A stretch of 64,000 nucleotides of DNA. Source: LMUY01 sp965199105. Lineage in GTDB: Bacteria > Pseudomonadota > Alphaproteobacteria > Acetobacterales > Acetobacteraceae. The stretch covers positions 3,472,001 to 3,536,000 of the forward strand of contig CBDAQO010000002.1 of NCBI GenBank assembly GCA_965199105.1, read 5' to 3'. Each line of letters starts with the position of its first letter. Position 1 is the first letter of the stretch. Below the pieces are notes generated by a model. That model had not been told where the DNA came from and ran no database searches. It saw only the letters and a program-made list of their open reading frames with translations. A program made the translations under genes and the position numbers. Shown here in pieces: positions 36,392 through 45,395 of this stretch.

Positions 36392-38038
36392 ATGACAGGC
36401 GCCAAGCCGCAGCCGCTCGACGGCGATTACGACTACATCGTGGTAGGCGCCGGGTCGGCCGGCTGCGTGGTCGCCAACCGGCTCTCCGCCGACCCGGCCA
36501 ACCGCGTGCTGGTGCTGGAAGGCGGCGGCTACGACCACTGGATCTGGTTCCACATCCCGGTCGGCTACCTGTTCGCCATCGGCAATCCGCGCGCGGACTG
36601 GATGTTCGAGACCGAACCCGAGCCGGGGCTGAACGGCCGCGCCCTGAAATACCCCCGCGGCAAGGTGATCGGCGGCTCCTCGGCGATCAACGCCATGATC
36701 TCCATGCGCGGCCAGGCGGCCGACTACGACCATTGGCGCCAACTCGGCCTCACCGGCTGGGGCTGGGACGACGTCCGCCCGGTGTTCCGCCGGCTCGACC
36801 GCCATTTCGGCGGCGACACCGAGCACCACGGCGGCCAAGGCGAGTGGCGCGTGGAACAGGCCCGGCTGCGCTGGGACGTGCTGGATGCGGTGGCGCGCGC
36901 GGCAGTGGAAATGGGCATTCCCGCCACCCAGGACTTCAACACCGGCGACAACGCCGGCGTGGGCTACTTCCAGGTCAACCAGAAGCGCGGCCTGCGCTGG
37001 TCGGCCGCCCGCGCCTTTCTCAAGCCCGTGCTGCGCCGCCCCAACCTGCGGCTCGAAACCGCCGTGCTGGCCGAGCGCGTGCTGCTGGACGGGATGCGCG
37101 CGGTCGGCGTGCGCTACCAGCAGGGCGGCCGCACGCTGGAGGCGCGGGCCCGCGGCGAGGTCATCCTCTGCACCGGCGCCGTCGCCACCCCGGTGCTGCT
37201 GCAACGCTCCGGCATCGGCCCGGCGGACTGGCTGATGGACCGCGGCGTGGCCGTGCTGGCAGACCGCCCAGGCGTCGGCCGCAACCTGCAGGACCATCTG
37301 CAGCAGCGCGCCATCTACCAGGTGAGCGGCATCAAGACGCTGAACGAGACCTACCACTCGCTGCTCGGCCGCGCCTGGATGGGGCTGGAATACGCCCTGC
37401 GGCGCACCGGGCCGCTGACCATGGCGCCGTCCCAGCTCGGCATCTTCACCCACTCCGCGCCCCATCACGAGCAGCGCGCCAACCTGCAATTCCACATCCA
37501 GCCGCTCTCGCTCGACCGCTTCGGCGACCCGCTGCACCGCTTCCCCGCCATCACCGTCGCCGCCTGCAACCTGCAGCCCACCTCGCGCGGCACCATCCGG
37601 CTGCGCTCGCCCGAGCCCACGGCCAAGCCGGTGATCGCCCCCGGCTACCTCGCCACCGCGGAGGACCGCGCCGTCGCCGCCGACGCCATCCGCGTCACCC
37701 GGCGGCTGATGCGCCAGGCCGCGCTGCGCCCGTACGCCCCGGTGGAATACCTGCCCGGCCCCACGGTGGGCGACGACCCGGCCTCGCTCGCCAAGGCCGC
37801 CGGCGACATCGGCACCACCATCTTCCACCCGGTGGGCACCGCGAAGATGGGCCTACCGTCCGACCCGGCGGCCGTGGTGGACGGGCGGCTGCGCGTGCTG
37901 GGCGTGGCCGGCCTGCGGGTGATCGACGCCTCGGTGATGCCCACCATCACCTCGGGCAACACCAACACGCCCACCATCATGATCGCCGACAAGGGCGCCG
38001 CCATGGTGCTGGAGGACCGCGCGGCGGCCCGCGGCTGA
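36392..38038 (+). CDS. GMC-family oxidoreductase, choline-dehydrogenase-like
   Basis: The 548-residue flavoprotein has the FAD motif DYIVVGAGSAGCVVANRL, the GMC signatures PRGKVIGGSSAINAMI and GAVATPVLLQRSGIG, and the C-terminal catalytic segment HPVGTAKMG (His) with SGNTNTPTIMIADKGA. It oxidises alcohols of unknown identity. AAGGGAGA lies 6-7 bases before ATG. It ends 1 base before the opposing serine hydrolase gene. Confidence 0.9.
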   Translation: MTGAKPQPLDGDYDYIVVGAGSAGCVVANRLSADPANRVLVLEGGGYDHWIWFHIPVGYLFAIGNPRADWMFETEPEPGLNGRALKYPRGKVIGGSSAINAMISMRGQAADYDHWRQLGLTGWGWDDVRPVFRRLDRHFGGDTEHHGGQGEWRVEQARLRWDVLDAVARAAVEMGIPATQDFNTGDNAGVGYFQVNQKRGLRWSAARAFLKPVLRRPNLRLETAVLAERVLLDGMRAVGVRYQQGGRTLEARARGEVILCTGAVATPVLLQRSGIGPADWLMDRGVAVLADRPGVGRNLQDHLQQRAIYQVSGIKTLNETYHSLLGRAWMGLEYALRRTGPLTMAPSQLGIFTHSAPHHEQRANLQFHIQPLSLDRFGDPLHRFPAITVAACNLQPTSRGTIRLRSPEPTAKPVIAPGYLATAEDRAVAADAIRVTRRLMRQAALRPYAPVEYLPGPTVGDDPASLAKAAGDIGTTIFHPVGTAKMGLPSDPAAVVDGRLRVLGVAGLRVIDASVMPTITSGNTNTPTIMIADKGAAMVLEDRAAARG

Positions 38039-38039
38039 G

Positions 38040-39626
38040 CTACTCCCGCCGGTAGCGCACCTGCTTGGCGCGGCCGCCATTCACCACCAGCCCGGTGACG
38101 GCGCCACCCTCGACCACCGCCCGCACGTCCAGCCAAGCCGCGAACAGCGCGCCGGGAACCTCGACCCGCATCAGCTCCCCCTCCACCGGGATGAGCGGCC
38201 AAGCCGCCGGCGACGTGGCAACGGGGCCGGACGCCTGCACCGACCAGCGCCCCTCCGCCTCGGCGATCACCCAGCGGCTGGCCATCTCGTCGCTGGCATA
38301 GCTGCCCGCCAAGCCCGCCGGCAGCGCCCCCGGCCGCGCCCGATGCCACACCGCCCGCAACCCGGCGCTGTGCTCCACCTCGAGCTCGTCCGCGGACCGC
38401 CCGCGCACCGCCAGCGCCGTGCTGCCATGCACGGTGCCGATCCAGCCATCGTCACGCAGGCTGGGCTTCACCGGCACGCCGTTAGCCCGCAGTTCCAACC
38501 CGCCATCGACCACCGCCGCGTCCAGCGTGGCCGCGGCGTCGGGCGACACCCAGCGCCCGGCCAGGCGCTCGGCGTCCTCGCGGGCGGGGCGGCGCGGCAC
38601 GGGCGCAATGCCGGGTCGGCCGTCCAGCAGCATGTCCAGCACCTGCACGCCCAAGCCGTTCGGGTCGGCGCCGCCGTCGTTGCTGATCGCGATCACCGTC
38701 AGCCCCAGCTCGGGCGCGCGCAGGAACTCGGTCTTGAAGCCCGGCCACAAGCCGCCGTGGCTGACCGTGGCGACCCCGCGGCGCAGGCGCACGGTCTGCC
38801 CGCGGGCGTAGAAGTTCGGCTCGCCATTCTCGAACGGCCACCCCTGCGCCAGCTCCCCGGCGAGCGCCCGGCCCTCCCCGTCGAGGTAGCTGGCCCAGAG
38901 CGCCAGGTCTTCCACGCCCGACACCAACCCGCCCTCGCCATGCAGCGGGAAGGCATGCGCCGCGCGCACGAAGCCGCCCGGGCTGGGGAAGTAGCCGGTG
39001 GCCAAGCCCGGCGCCGGGTCCGCCACGCTCTCGGTGAGCCGCGTCCGCGTCAGGCCCAGCGGCGCGAACAGCCGGCGCTGCAGCCACGCGCCCAGCGCCT
39101 CGCCGCTGACCCGCTCGGCGATGCGCCCCAGCAGCAGGAAGTTCGAGTTGCTGTAGAGGAACTGCGTGTTGGGCGCGAAGTTCAGCGTGCGCTGCCGGGC
39201 GATCCCGGCCATCAGCGCCGCCGCATCCACCGGCGTGCCCAGGTCCGCCCCGCCATGGCGCATGATCTCGAGCATGTCGCGGATGCCGCTGGTGTTGTGC
39301 AGCAGGTGCCGGATGGTGACACCCTGGTCCGGCATGGCGGGCAGATGGTCGCGCAGCCTGTCGTCGAGCCCGAGCTTGCCCTCCGCCGCCAGCATCAGGA
39401 TGGCGGCGCAGGTGAACTGCTTGCTGACTGAGGCGATGCGGAAGCTGGTCTGCGGCCCGATCGGCACCCCCAAGTCCAGGCTGGCTAACCCGGCGCTGCA
39501 ATGCACCGCCAGCGCGCCCTCCTGCACCACGCCGATGGTGAGCCCCGGCCCCGCCCGGTCGCGCCAGGGGGACAGCAGCGCGTCGACCCGCCGGGTCAGC
39601 CGCAACGCGTCGAGCGGGTGGCTCAT
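38040..39626 (-). CDS. serine hydrolase, beta-lactamase/D-aminopeptidase-type
   Basis: The 528-residue protein has an N-terminal class C beta-lactamase fold with Ser66-x-x-Lys69 in ASVSKQF, YSNSN as the Tyr-x-Asn motif and VSHGGLWPG as the HxG motif. About 200 more residues of beta structure follow, like the B and C domains of D-aminopeptidases. No signal peptide is seen. Likely substrates are D-amino-acid peptides or esters. Its start overlaps the glycosyltransferase gene stop by 4 bases, so it ends a three-gene operon. Confidence 0.85.
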   Translation of the reverse strand: MSHPLDALRLTRRVDALLSPWRDRAGPGLTIGVVQEGALAVHCSAGLASLDLGVPIGPQTSFRIASVSKQFTCAAILMLAAEGKLGLDDRLRDHLPAMPDQGVTIRHLLHNTSGIRDMLEIMRHGGADLGTPVDAAALMAGIARQRTLNFAPNTQFLYSNSNFLLLGRIAERVSGEALGAWLQRRLFAPLGLTRTRLTESVADPAPGLATGYFPSPGGFVRAAHAFPLHGEGGLVSGVEDLALWASYLDGEGRALAGELAQGWPFENGEPNFYARGQTVRLRRGVATVSHGGLWPGFKTEFLRAPELGLTVIAISNDGGADPNGLGVQVLDMLLDGRPGIAPVPRRPAREDAERLAGRWVSPDAAATLDAAVVDGGLELRANGVPVKPSLRDDGWIGTVHGSTALAVRGRSADELEVEHSAGLRAVWHRARPGALPAGLAGSYASDEMASRWVIAEAEGRWSVQASGPVATSPAAWPLIPVEGELMRVEVPGALFAAWLDVRAVVEGGAVTGLVVNGGRAKQVRYRRE

Positions 39627-40618
39627 GGCCGGCCCGCCGCGTAGTCCGGCCGGAGCGCCACCGGCAGCCGGTCGGCCGAGGCGGGGCGGAACTCCTCCAC
39701 CAAGTAGAGCGGGCGCTGCTTGCTCTCGTTGAACACCCGGCCGAGATACTCGCCAATGACGCCCAGCGTGATCAATTGCGCACCCCCCATGAACAGGATC
39801 ACCACCAGCAGGCTCGGATAGCCCGGCACGTGGCTGCCGAAGACCAGCGTGCGCAGCACGATCACCGCGCCGTAGCCAAAGGCCAGCAGCGCCACCACGA
39901 TGCCAAGATAGGTCGCAACCTTCAGCGGCATCACGGTGAAGCTGGTGATGCCCTCCAGCGCGAAGTTCCACAGCTTCCAATACGACCACTTGGTCGACCC
40001 GGCGTGCCGCGGCGCACGGTCGTACAATACCACCTGGGACGGGAAGCCGACCCAGGCGAACAGCCCCTTCATGAAGCGGTGCCGCTCCCGCAGCGTGCCC
40101 AGCGCCTGCACCACGCGGCGGCTAATGAGGCGGAAATCGCCGGTGTCGGGCGGCAGGTCGACGTCGCCCACCCGCTGCATAAGGCGGTAGAACCCGGCCG
40201 CCGTAGTCCGCTTCAGCCACGTCTCGCCGCCGCGCACCCTGCGCCGCGCGAACACCACGTCGCTGCCGCCGCGCCAGGCCGCCACCAGCTCCGGGATCAC
40301 CTCCGGCGGGTCCTGCAGGTCGGCGTCGATCACCACCACCGCATCGCCGGTGCTGTGGTCGAGCCCGGCGGTGAGCGCCGCCTCCTTGCCAAAATTACGC
40401 GACAGGCCGAGCAGCACCGCCCGGCTATCGCGCTGCCGGATGCCATGGATCACCCGGCGCGTGCCATCGCGGCTGCCGTCGTCGACGTAGATCACGTCCC
40501 ACGTCAGCCCGACCTGGTCCATCACCCGGCTCAGCCGGTCGTGGAACGCCAGCAGCCCCTCCGCCTCGTTGTAGCACGGCACCACCACGCTGATCGCCGG
40601 TCGCGCGGCGGCGGTCAT
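39623..40618 (-). CDS. family 2 glycosyltransferase, polyprenyl-phosphate type (GtrB/DPM-like)
   Basis: The 331-residue enzyme has a GT-A domain with VVPCYNEAEGL, VDDGSRDGT, LSRNFGKEAALTAGLDH, DADLQDPP and RRVRGGETWLKR. Two C-terminal membrane segments follow (ATYLGIVVALLAFGYGAVIV and PSLLVVILFMGGAQLITLG). This matches enzymes that load a sugar onto polyprenyl phosphate for later transfer outside the membrane. It overlaps the DUF6311 gene and the serine hydrolase gene by 4 bases each. Confidence 0.92.
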   Translation of the reverse strand: MTAAARPAISVVVPCYNEAEGLLAFHDRLSRVMDQVGLTWDVIYVDDGSRDGTRRVIHGIRQRDSRAVLLGLSRNFGKEAALTAGLDHSTGDAVVVIDADLQDPPEVIPELVAAWRGGSDVVFARRRVRGGETWLKRTTAAGFYRLMQRVGDVDLPPDTGDFRLISRRVVQALGTLRERHRFMKGLFAWVGFPSQVVLYDRAPRHAGSTKWSYWKLWNFALEGITSFTVMPLKVATYLGIVVALLAFGYGAVIVLRTLVFGSHVPGYPSLLVVILFMGGAQLITLGVIGEYLGRVFNESKQRPLYLVEEFRPASADRLPVALRPDYAAGRP

Positions 40619-42690
40619 TGCGGATCGAGCTCGATGCTGTGCAGCTCGAACCCGAGCGGGCGGGTGTCGCTGTTCATGCCACGGTCCACCGGCCGGATCG
40701 GCTGCGCGATGTCGAGCTGCAAAGTGAGGTCGCCGGTCTGCCCGCCGGGGATGACGGCCCGCAGCGTGGCCGGTTGCAGGTCCCCCACATTCCACTGCGC
40801 GAGCGTCTGGCCGTTCGCCCGCAGCCCGATATGCTGCTGCTGGCCCGGCCGCGCGGCCAAGCCCCTGCCGGTGAGGGTCAGCGCCATGCTGCCCCGCTCC
40901 GCCGCCGCCAAATGGACGCCCAACACCGCCTGACCGCCTTGCGACCAGACGCCGCCCGGGCCCGGCACCGACCACCCCTGCAGGAACGCTAGCGCGGCAT
41001 CGTCATCCGCCACCGTCACGGGCCGGCCCAGCGGGAACTGTGGCTGCGACTCCGGCTCCGCGCCCGGCACGTCGGTGGCGCACACCGTGAGCCCGGCGAG
41101 CGGCGCGCAGACCCGGTCCGCCCCCGGCACCAGCCAACGGCTCGACCGCGGCGCATACGGCAGCAGCACCCGCAGCTCACCCGGCTGCAACGGCGCCCCC
41201 AGCGTGGCCAGCGCGCCGCAATCCGCCCCGCCCGCCGGCAGCCGCGCGGCATACATCGTGTTGCTGCGCACCAGGGTCTGCGAGCCGAGCAGCAGGAGCT
41301 GCATGAACACCGGGTCCGGCTCGGCATGGCTGGTGCAGCCGAAGCTGGGCCACAGCGTCAGCCGGTCGTGCGCGGCGAGCAACGGCGACCAGGCCGCCAG
41401 GTCGATGCCCCAACTCCGCTGCAACCGCGCCGCCTGCCAGACGCCGGTGCGCAGGTCGGTCGCGTCCACCCATTGCAGCCCGGTGGCCAGCAGCAGCAGC
41501 AGCCCCGCCCAGCGCGCCCGCAGGCCCTGCCGCACCGCCGCCAGGCTGGCCAGGATGATCACGTAGCTGGCTGGCCAAAAGAACCGCCCGGTGGCGCGGA
41601 ACTGCTGGATGGCGGCCGGCACGTGATGGAAGCCGAACAGCAGCTGGTTGCCGGCATACACCTGGTTGGACAGGGCGAACACCGCCATCGCCACCACCAC
41701 CGCCACCAACCCGGCATGCCGCCGCCACGGCAGCCGCGCGCGCCCGGCGGCCACCAGCAGCAGCGACGCCAGCGCCAGCAGCAGCACGCCGGCGCCGAGA
41801 TACTGGTAGCCCTCCAGCGCCTGCCCGCCCGTCGGGTCGAACCGCACGCTGCCGAACAGGCTCGATTGCACCGGCACCACCGGCGCCAGCAGGTTCATGG
41901 AATACACCCCGAAGCCCCCCGCCGGGTCCGACCCGCCAAACCCCAGCGCGAGCGCGAACCCGGCGGTGACGGCGATGCTCCCGGCGAACCACACGATCGC
42001 CGCCAGCCATCGCCGCTCCCCCCGCGCCAGCAGCGACAGCGGAACGCCTGCCAACACGCCCGCCGCCATGGCCGTGAGGTAGGGATGGACCAGCACCGAG
42101 GCCAGCAGCAGCAGGCTGCCAACCACTGCCCAGCCCGCGCCCCCGGCCCGGACTATGCGGAAGTAGAGGCCGAGCGCGCCCAGGAGGATCGCATGGGTGC
42201 AGAGCGACATCTGGCCGTAGCGCGTCAGCAGGCTAGGCAGGCTGAGCGACAGCAGCGCGACGCAGCACGCCGGCAGCAGGCCGCGCTCGCCCGCCCCGCG
42301 CAAGGCGAACACCGCCGCCACCGGCTGCAGCACCCACGCCAGCGCCACCCAACCGTCCTGCACGTAGAACCCCGGCGGCAGCCAGGCGCGCACCAGCTTG
42401 AGCGGCAGCAGCACCAGCGGCAGGCTGTCGGTGAAGGCAACGCTGAGGCCGGTGGGCCAGTCCAACCGCGGCGCCCACAGCGGCGGCCAGCCCCACGGTT
42501 CGGCCAGGACGTAGCGCTGCCCGATGATCGACTGCGCCCGGTCGCCGATGGCGGCAGCGTGCAGCGGGTCGGCCGGGAACACCGTGCCGAGCGGGATCAG
42601 CCAGGCCACGACGGCCACGCCAACCAACAGGCCGAGCCCGTAGGCGAGACCGCGCACCTGGCCGGGCAAAAGGGTGGGGGTGCGGCGCAT
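40615..42690 (-). CDS. DUF6311 family membrane protein
   Basis: The 691-residue protein has about 10-12 membrane helices in residues 10-400 and a soluble C-terminal part (about 400-691). The arrangement (GQRYVLAEPWGWPPLWAPRL, NPYLTAM-like VHPYLTAM, ATGRFFWPASYVI) matches the DUF6311 family of putative glycosyltransferase-like membrane proteins found in cell-surface gene sets. It precedes a polyprenyl-phosphate glycosyltransferase in a 4-base-overlap operon, so it is probably the transferase using that lipid-linked sugar. This last step is inference. Confidence 0.82.
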   Translation of the reverse strand: MRRTPTLLPGQVRGLAYGLGLLVGVAVVAWLIPLGTVFPADPLHAAAIGDRAQSIIGQRYVLAEPWGWPPLWAPRLDWPTGLSVAFTDSLPLVLLPLKLVRAWLPPGFYVQDGWVALAWVLQPVAAVFALRGAGERGLLPACCVALLSLSLPSLLTRYGQMSLCTHAILLGALGLYFRIVRAGGAGWAVVGSLLLLASVLVHPYLTAMAAGVLAGVPLSLLARGERRWLAAIVWFAGSIAVTAGFALALGFGGSDPAGGFGVYSMNLLAPVVPVQSSLFGSVRFDPTGGQALEGYQYLGAGVLLLALASLLLVAAGRARLPWRRHAGLVAVVVAMAVFALSNQVYAGNQLLFGFHHVPAAIQQFRATGRFFWPASYVIILASLAAVRQGLRARWAGLLLLLATGLQWVDATDLRTGVWQAARLQRSWGIDLAAWSPLLAAHDRLTLWPSFGCTSHAEPDPVFMQLLLLGSQTLVRSNTMYAARLPAGGADCGALATLGAPLQPGELRVLLPYAPRSSRWLVPGADRVCAPLAGLTVCATDVPGAEPESQPQFPLGRPVTVADDDAALAFLQGWSVPGPGGVWSQGGQAVLGVHLAAAERGSMALTLTGRGLAARPGQQQHIGLRANGQTLAQWNVGDLQPATLRAVIPGGQTGDLTLQLDIAQPIRPVDRGMNSDTRPLGFELHSIELDPQ

Positions 42691-42766
42691 CTCTCCCGAT
42701 TGGCCGCTGGACTACCAATTGGCAAGCCCACACCGCGGCGCCGGGGTCGAGCCGACACCGTGACGG

Positions 42767-43456
42767 TCAGAAATGGCTCTCCATGCGGCAGTTGATCAGC
42801 AGCTCCGCCACATTCGCCGTGCCCGGCAGCAGCAGCGCCATCGCGATCAGCGCCGCCACGTCCGCCGGCTGGCTCATCGCCTCCCGCGGCACCGCCGTGG
42901 CGTTCGCGGTCATGTCGGTGGCGACGAAGCCGGGGCAGATCGCGGTGGCGCGCACGCCGTCGTCCCAGGCCTCGCGGCGCACCGCGTGGGTAAGTGCCAC
43001 CAGGGCGAACTTGCTCATCGCGTAGCCGACATTGGCGTTGGCGACGCGCTTGCCGGAAAGCGAGGCCACGTTCACCACCCGGCCGTCGCCCCCCTGGCGC
43101 AAGGCAGGCAGCAGCAGGCGGATCAGCCGCATCGGTGCCTTCACGTTGATCAGCCAGGTGGTGTCCAGCGCCGTCTCGTCGGCGTCGGCTAGGGTCGCGC
43201 CCGGCAGCGACACGCCCGCCGCGTTCACCAGGCCATGCACGCTGCCGAAGCGCGCGAGCGTGGCGTCGCGCCAGGCCGCTGCGCTCTCTAGGCTCTCCGC
43301 ATCATAGCGATGCACCAGCAACCGCTCCGACGCCACCAGGTTGGAGGCCCGCACCCCGGCAGAAACGCAGAAGCCATCCGCCAGCAGCCGCTCCACCACC
43401 GCCCGCCCGATGCCCCGCGACGCCCCGGACACCATCACCACCCGCCCTTCCGCCAT
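42767..43456 (-). CDS. short-chain dehydrogenase/reductase
   Basis: The 229-residue classical SDR has MVSGASRGIGRAV, LVNAAGVS in place of NNAG, a serine in VVNVASLSGK, the YAMSK catalytic pair and CPGFVATDM. It is short and ends soon after the core (LLINCRMESHF). ATG at 43456 was chosen because GGGA lies 5 bases upstream; another ATG is two codons earlier. Its ATG overlaps the stop of a weak upstream ORF as TGATG. Confidence 0.85.
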   Translation of the reverse strand: MAEGRVVMVSGASRGIGRAVVERLLADGFCVSAGVRASNLVASERLLVHRYDAESLESAAAWRDATLARFGSVHGLVNAAGVSLPGATLADADETALDTTWLINVKAPMRLIRLLLPALRQGGDGRVVNVASLSGKRVANANVGYAMSKFALVALTHAVRREAWDDGVRATAICPGFVATDMTANATAVPREAMSQPADVAALIAMALLLPGTANVAELLINCRMESHF

Positions 43457-43875
43457 CAACATCCCACCACCCCACCCGACCCCGCCCAACATCCAGCAGA
43501 ACTCCCGCCCGGTGCAAGCCGGCCCCAACGCCCGCCACCACCCCTTAAAAACCCCCTTCCTCCGGGAGAGCAACTGTGGCGCGTTGTTCGGGCATTCTCA
43601 TGGCTGTCCATCCGGGGCCCAAGGCCCCAGAGGGACAACATCATAGCAACGACAGCTAGCTTTGCCTGCTGCACGGCGACATAAGTGGCGGCCGCCGCAG
43701 ACCACGGCATCACCTGCGCATGGTCGAGATCGATGTCCGCGAGGCGGCAGCATCCGGTCACGTCCGTGGACGCCATAGCATTTTTGGTCGCGAGCAGGTG
43801 GGCTAATCTGGCGCAGCAAGCCGGACAGGAAAGCAGGCTCTGGCTGGACTCGGGCGAATTTAGCGGCCGCACCAT
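43456..43875 (-). CDS. doubtful hypothetical ORF upstream of the SDR
   Basis: A 139-codon ORF starts at ATG 43875. It has a Cys-containing N-terminus (LLSCPACCARLAHLLA) and a hydrophobic middle (YVAVQQAKLAVVAMMLSLWGLG), then turns low-complexity Gly-rich. Its TGA overlaps the SDR ATG as TGATG, which would allow translational coupling, but this may be chance. No family was recognised. Confidence 0.25.
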   Translation of the reverse strand: MVRPLNSPESSQSLLSCPACCARLAHLLATKNAMASTDVTGCCRLADIDLDHAQVMPWSAAAATYVAVQQAKLAVVAMMLSLWGLGPRMDSHENARTTRHSCSPGGRGFLRGGGGRWGRLAPGGSSAGCWAGSGGVVGC

Positions 43876-43887
43876 GCCCTGCCAGGT

Positions 43888-44073
43888 TCAGCGCGCGGCC
43901 GATGCAACCTCGCGCAGCCAAGCGTCCTCGCGGTCGAGTGGCGCGGATTGCGCCGGGTCGACGTAGAGGTAAATGGGCGGATCGATAAAGTCGAACCAGT
44001 CGTGGCATCGCAGGATCGCGTCGCGCAGAGGGGCTGGGGAAGCTTTAGCCGCGCCCGAGCCGAGCGTGTTCAT
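43888..44073 (-). CDS. doubtful 61-residue hypothetical ORF next to the IS
   Basis: A short frame from ATG 44073 reads MNTLGSGAAK and later RCHDWFDFIDPPIYLYVDP, which looks coding-like. It can extend upstream to TTG at 44124. A stop codon occurs just before the IS end, both with and without the insertion, so it is not simply a gene split by the IS. The IS would, however, separate it from any upstream promoter. No family was recognised. Confidence 0.28.
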   Translation of the reverse strand: MNTLGSGAAKASPAPLRDAILRCHDWFDFIDPPIYLYVDPAQSAPLDREDAWLREVASAAR

Positions 44074-44157
44074 CGTCGGTTCACGCGTTGGCGCCAGGTC
44101 GTGCCGAGCGACCAGTCGACCCAAGCCCTCCGGGATCCCGCCTGTCTATACCAAGAC

Positions 44158-44724
44158 TCACTGAATGTGACCCATTGCCCAATCGCGTAGTCCGATGGAC
44201 ATGACACGCCAGGGCTGGTCGACCAGTTGGTTCCAGGCGTAGCAGCAGTGGTCGACGATGGCGTCGTAGGAGGGGAACACGCGGTTGGACAGCCAGTTGT
44301 CGCGCATGAACTGCCAGACGTTCTCGACCGGGTTCAATTCGGGGCACTTGGCGGGCAGCGGCACGATGGTGATGTTGAGCGGTATGGCGAGGCGGTCGGA
44401 CGTGTGCCACCCGGCCTGATCGACCAGCAGCACGCAGTGCTTGCCCGGTGTGACCCTGGCGCCGATTTCCGCCAGGTGCAGGCCCATTGCCTCGGTGTTG
44501 CACCAGGGCAGGACGAGACCGGCGGCGGTGCCGGTTTCGGGGCAGATGGCACCGAAGATGTAGGTGGACGCCGTGCGCTGGTCCTGCGGTGCCGAGGGGC
44601 GCGTGCCTCGCCTGGCCCAACGCCGGGTTATCTTGTTCTTCTGGCCGATGCGGGCCTCGTCGCCAAACCAGACCTCTATGTCGGTGACATCGATACCCTG
44701 ATCGCGCGCGACCTCGTCCAGCAC
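44158..44724 (-). CDS. IS630-family transposase, catalytic frame (OrfB)
   Basis: This frame holds the DDE catalytic core: first Asp in VWFGDEARIGQK, second Asp in VLLVDQAGWHTS, and Glu in CPELNPVENVWQFMRDNW. An ATG-equivalent start at 44724 exists, but the protein is most likely made as the C-terminal part of a frameshift fusion, since coding similarity continues upstream to the A6 run at 44741-44736 (SFPAVLDEVARD). The reading frame is intact, so the element may be active. Confidence 0.85.
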   Translation of the reverse strand: MLDEVARDQGIDVTDIEVWFGDEARIGQKNKITRRWARRGTRPSAPQDQRTASTYIFGAICPETGTAAGLVLPWCNTEAMGLHLAEIGARVTPGKHCVLLVDQAGWHTSDRLAIPLNITIVPLPAKCPELNPVENVWQFMRDNWLSNRVFPSYDAIVDHCCYAWNQLVDQPWRVMSIGLRDWAMGHIQ

Positions 44725-45221
44725 GGCTGGGAAGCTTTTTTAAAGCGCTCAATGGCCCCTTCGGCCTGAGCATGGTGGCGCGGGCGGGCCGACAGCTTGC
44801 GATAGCCCAGTGCACGCAGCTCGCGGCTCATGGTCTGCTTGGCGATGCTGATCCGGAACTCCTCCCATACCCACCGGCACAGGTCGACGATCCGCCAGCG
44901 CACCACCCCATGGACGGCCGGGGTCGGGCCGCTTTCGATGATCGCCACCAACGCCGCACGGTGGGCCGTGTTCAGCAGAGACGGTTGACCCGGCGCCTTG
45001 CCGTCGATGAGCCCCTCCGGGCCGCGGGCATTGAGTTTGATCACCCAGTCCCGGACGATTTGCAACGTGACGCCGCCAATCCTGGCCGCCTCCGTCCGGC
45101 TCGCCCCATCGTAGATGGCGGCCAATGCCAACAGCCGCCGTGCTTGCCCAGCGTCCATCGCTCGTCGGGCCGCCAGCCGAAGACCCGCCGCATCAAAATC
45201 CGTCCGAAGGGGAAGTGCCAT
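44676..45221 (-). CDS. IS630-family transposase, N-terminal frame (OrfA)
   Basis: The 181-codon frame begins MALPLRTDFDAAG and contains a helix-turn-helix (RTEAARIGGVTLQIVRDWVIKL) and a second DNA-binding segment (ISIAKQTMSRELRALGYRK). It continues until FKK, after which family similarity moves to the -1 frame. A run of six A residues on the coding strand (plus-strand T-run 44736-44741) provides the slippage site. A -1 shift there gives a single 354-residue transposase reading through to 44158. Confidence 0.85.
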   Translation of the reverse strand: MALPLRTDFDAAGLRLAARRAMDAGQARRLLALAAIYDGASRTEAARIGGVTLQIVRDWVIKLNARGPEGLIDGKAPGQPSLLNTAHRAALVAIIESGPTPAVHGVVRWRIVDLCRWVWEEFRISIAKQTMSRELRALGYRKLSARPRHHAQAEGAIERFKKASQPCWTRSRAIRVSMSPT

Positions 45222-45395
45222 GGTGAACCTCGTCGTTCACCACCTTGAATCAGAACCGAACCGCGTCGGGCAAGCCCCAGAGTCACGCACTCAGAGACTT
45301 GGTATAAGTTCTGTTGACCAGTTGCACGGTGACCATCATCCAATCTCATTGCCAGCAGTTCAGGCCCTTCGCGCCTGCGCCGACCGATCTAAATC

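Larger units (their letters stand above)
44149..45304 (-). mobile_element. IS630-family insertion sequence, about 1.16 kb
   Basis: Both ends show TATACCAAG: at 44147 on the plus strand, and as its complement at 45298-45306. About 25 bases of imperfect inverted repeat continue inward, matching at roughly 17 positions. TA dinucleotides flank both ends, as expected for the IS630/Tc1 target duplication. It encodes a two-frame DDE transposase. No disrupted gene could be proven across the joined flanks. Confidence 0.85.

Noticed and set aside
43598..44008. Another minus-strand ORF in the small-ORF region
   Set aside because: It is Arg-rich and off-frame to the more plausible frames there.
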